NCBI GenBank assembly: GCA_965178525.1
Contig: CBCXVS010000102.1
Location: forward strand, 1 to 22,601
Origin: CBCXVS01 sp965178525
Lineage (GTDB): Bacteria; Tectomicrobia; Entotheonellia; Entotheonellales; Entotheonellaceae
Reading direction: 5' to 3'
DNA: 22,601 bases
Position 1 is the first letter of the stretch, and the number at the start of each line of letters is the position of its first letter. Shown here piece after piece: positions 21,957 through 22,601 of the stretch. A model generated the notes under the pieces. It was not told the DNA's origin. It did not search any database and saw only the letters and a program-made list of their open reading frames with translations. Position numbers and translations under genes: made by a program.

Positions 21957-22530
21957 ATGTCCTTTAACAGCGCTACATTTATTCTCTTTCTAGCGCTTGT
22001 CCTGGTCGTCTATTATCTCCCGATTGGATGGCGTTCGAGAAAATCTATTTTGCTTTTTGCGAGTTACTTCTTCTATGCAGCCTGGAATCCGCCTTTCGTC
22101 CTGCTGCTTTGGCTCTCTACGATTGTAGACTACCTTGCTGCTCAGCGCATTTTTCACTCGCCCGAACCGTCTGCAAAGAGACTTTGGTTTGCTGCGAGTC
22201 TTCTCGTGAACCTCGGCACGTTGAGTTACTTCAAATATGGCGGATTCCTGCTCGATAACTTTGTTGCGATCGCGCGTCAGTTTAGTGTCATCTACCAGCC
22301 AGCAGCTTGGGATATCATTCTACCGATGGGAATCTCTTTCTATACCTTCCAGACACTGAGTTACACGATTGACATCTTTCGCGGAAATGGGCGTCTTGCT
22401 CCGAGCTTTCTTGACTTCGCTCTGTACGTCACGTTTTTTCCCCAGCTTGTCGCGGGTCCGATCGTCAGGGCCGATACCTTCCTACCGCAATGTGCCGAGG
22501 CAAAGCGTTCATCTGCTCGGCAGTTAGGCC
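21957..22530 (+). pseudogene. MBOAT-family O-acyltransferase (AlgI/DltB-like), truncated by a repeat insertion
   Basis: This multi-pass membrane protein would move acyl groups (usually acetyl) onto an extracellular polysaccharide, together with an AlgJ/AlgX-type partner. ATG 21957 is chosen because AAGGAGG lies 8 bases upstream. About 191 residues remain: helices from FILFLALVLVVYYLPIGW and SILLFASYFFYAAWNPPFV, then LGTLSYFKYGGFLLDNF and ILPMGISFYTFQTLSYTIDI, the AlgI signature, and FFPQLVAGPIVRADTFLPQ. Full proteins are about 450-500 aa with the catalytic His further on. At about 22528 the sequence switches to the repeat seen at 10071-10144, and the frame ends at TGA 22563-22565. The catalytic half is lost in this copy. 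Confidence 0.85.
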
Positions 22531-22601
22531 GAAGTTCCTCCCGTGATTCGGCGACAACTTGTTGAAATAAAAACTCAAAAGCCTGAAACGAATCGACCTT
22601 T
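22528..22601 (+). repeat. Dispersed repeat, copy 2, interrupting the MBOAT gene and running off the window
   Basis: These bases match 10071-10144 at 72 of 74 positions in the same orientation. The window ends inside it, as expected where an assembly graph breaks at a multicopy element. The junction with MBOAT falls within a Gly codon (ARQLG). Confidence 0.85.

Overview
The window looks like a GC-rich bacterial scaffold. It carries bacterial housekeeping and accessory genes (ClpP, an ApbC/Mrp Fe-S carrier, chemotaxis receptor, DHA2 exporter, HicAB remnant), Shine-Dalgarno starts and ATGA overlaps. The mix of PIG-L deacetylase, NHL beta-propeller, YVTN/cytochrome, sulfotransferase and M1 peptidase genes, with abundant short dispersed repeats and decayed genes, resembles large-genome uncultured bacteria such as Tectomicrobia/Entotheonella. 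That assignment is an inference and weak. A run of ten Ns at 17499-17508 marks a scaffold join.

Layout. 1-2.3 kb: the tail of a chemotaxis receptor, a ClpP-like protease with an acidic N-terminus, a hairpin/terminator repeat and a convergent Mrp ATPase. 2.3-5 kb: an AT-rich gap, then a sulfotransferase and a GT4 glycosyltransferase in tandem, plausibly a glycan-building and sulfating pair. 5.1-8 kb: a secreted YVTN-propeller/cytochrome c fusion whose reading frame has an amber codon just after the signal peptide. 8.2-9.8 kb: a DHA2/EmrB exporter preceded by a 12-codon leader and interrupted by an ochre codon before its last helix. 9.8-11.1 kb: mobile-element and gene debris (integrase relic, a repeat found again at the window end, a WD40 fragment, intact hicB, truncated hicA). 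11.1-12.3 kb: an aldo/keto reductase and a possible 49-aa protein. 12.3-16.7 kb: a minus-strand cluster (M1 aminopeptidase, PIG-L deacetylase, HSL-type esterase) that looks like a catabolic operon. 16.7-17.5 kb: a repeat-rich, partly AT-rich intergenic stretch ending at the scaffold gap. 17.5-20.4 kb: a sulfatase of lower GC content and a minus-strand NHL-repeat protein. 20.4-22.6 kb: a fragment of a GH3 glycosidase, a degenerate IS5-family insertion sequence, and an AlgI-like MBOAT acyltransferase cut off by the dispersed repeat also seen at 10.07 kb.

The most striking theme is gene decay by several routes. Two long genes carry single in-frame stops, each one C-to-T change from a glutamine codon. 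A toxin gene is truncated and fused in frame to the next gene. The transposase has a frameshift at an A8 run and a His where the second catalytic Asp is expected. Two genes are cut by, or lie beside, mobile DNA. TAA, TAG and TGA all serve as ordinary terminators elsewhere in the window, so stop-codon reassignment is unlikely. I found no convincing new defence or biosynthetic system. No tRNA, rRNA or CRISPR array was recognised.
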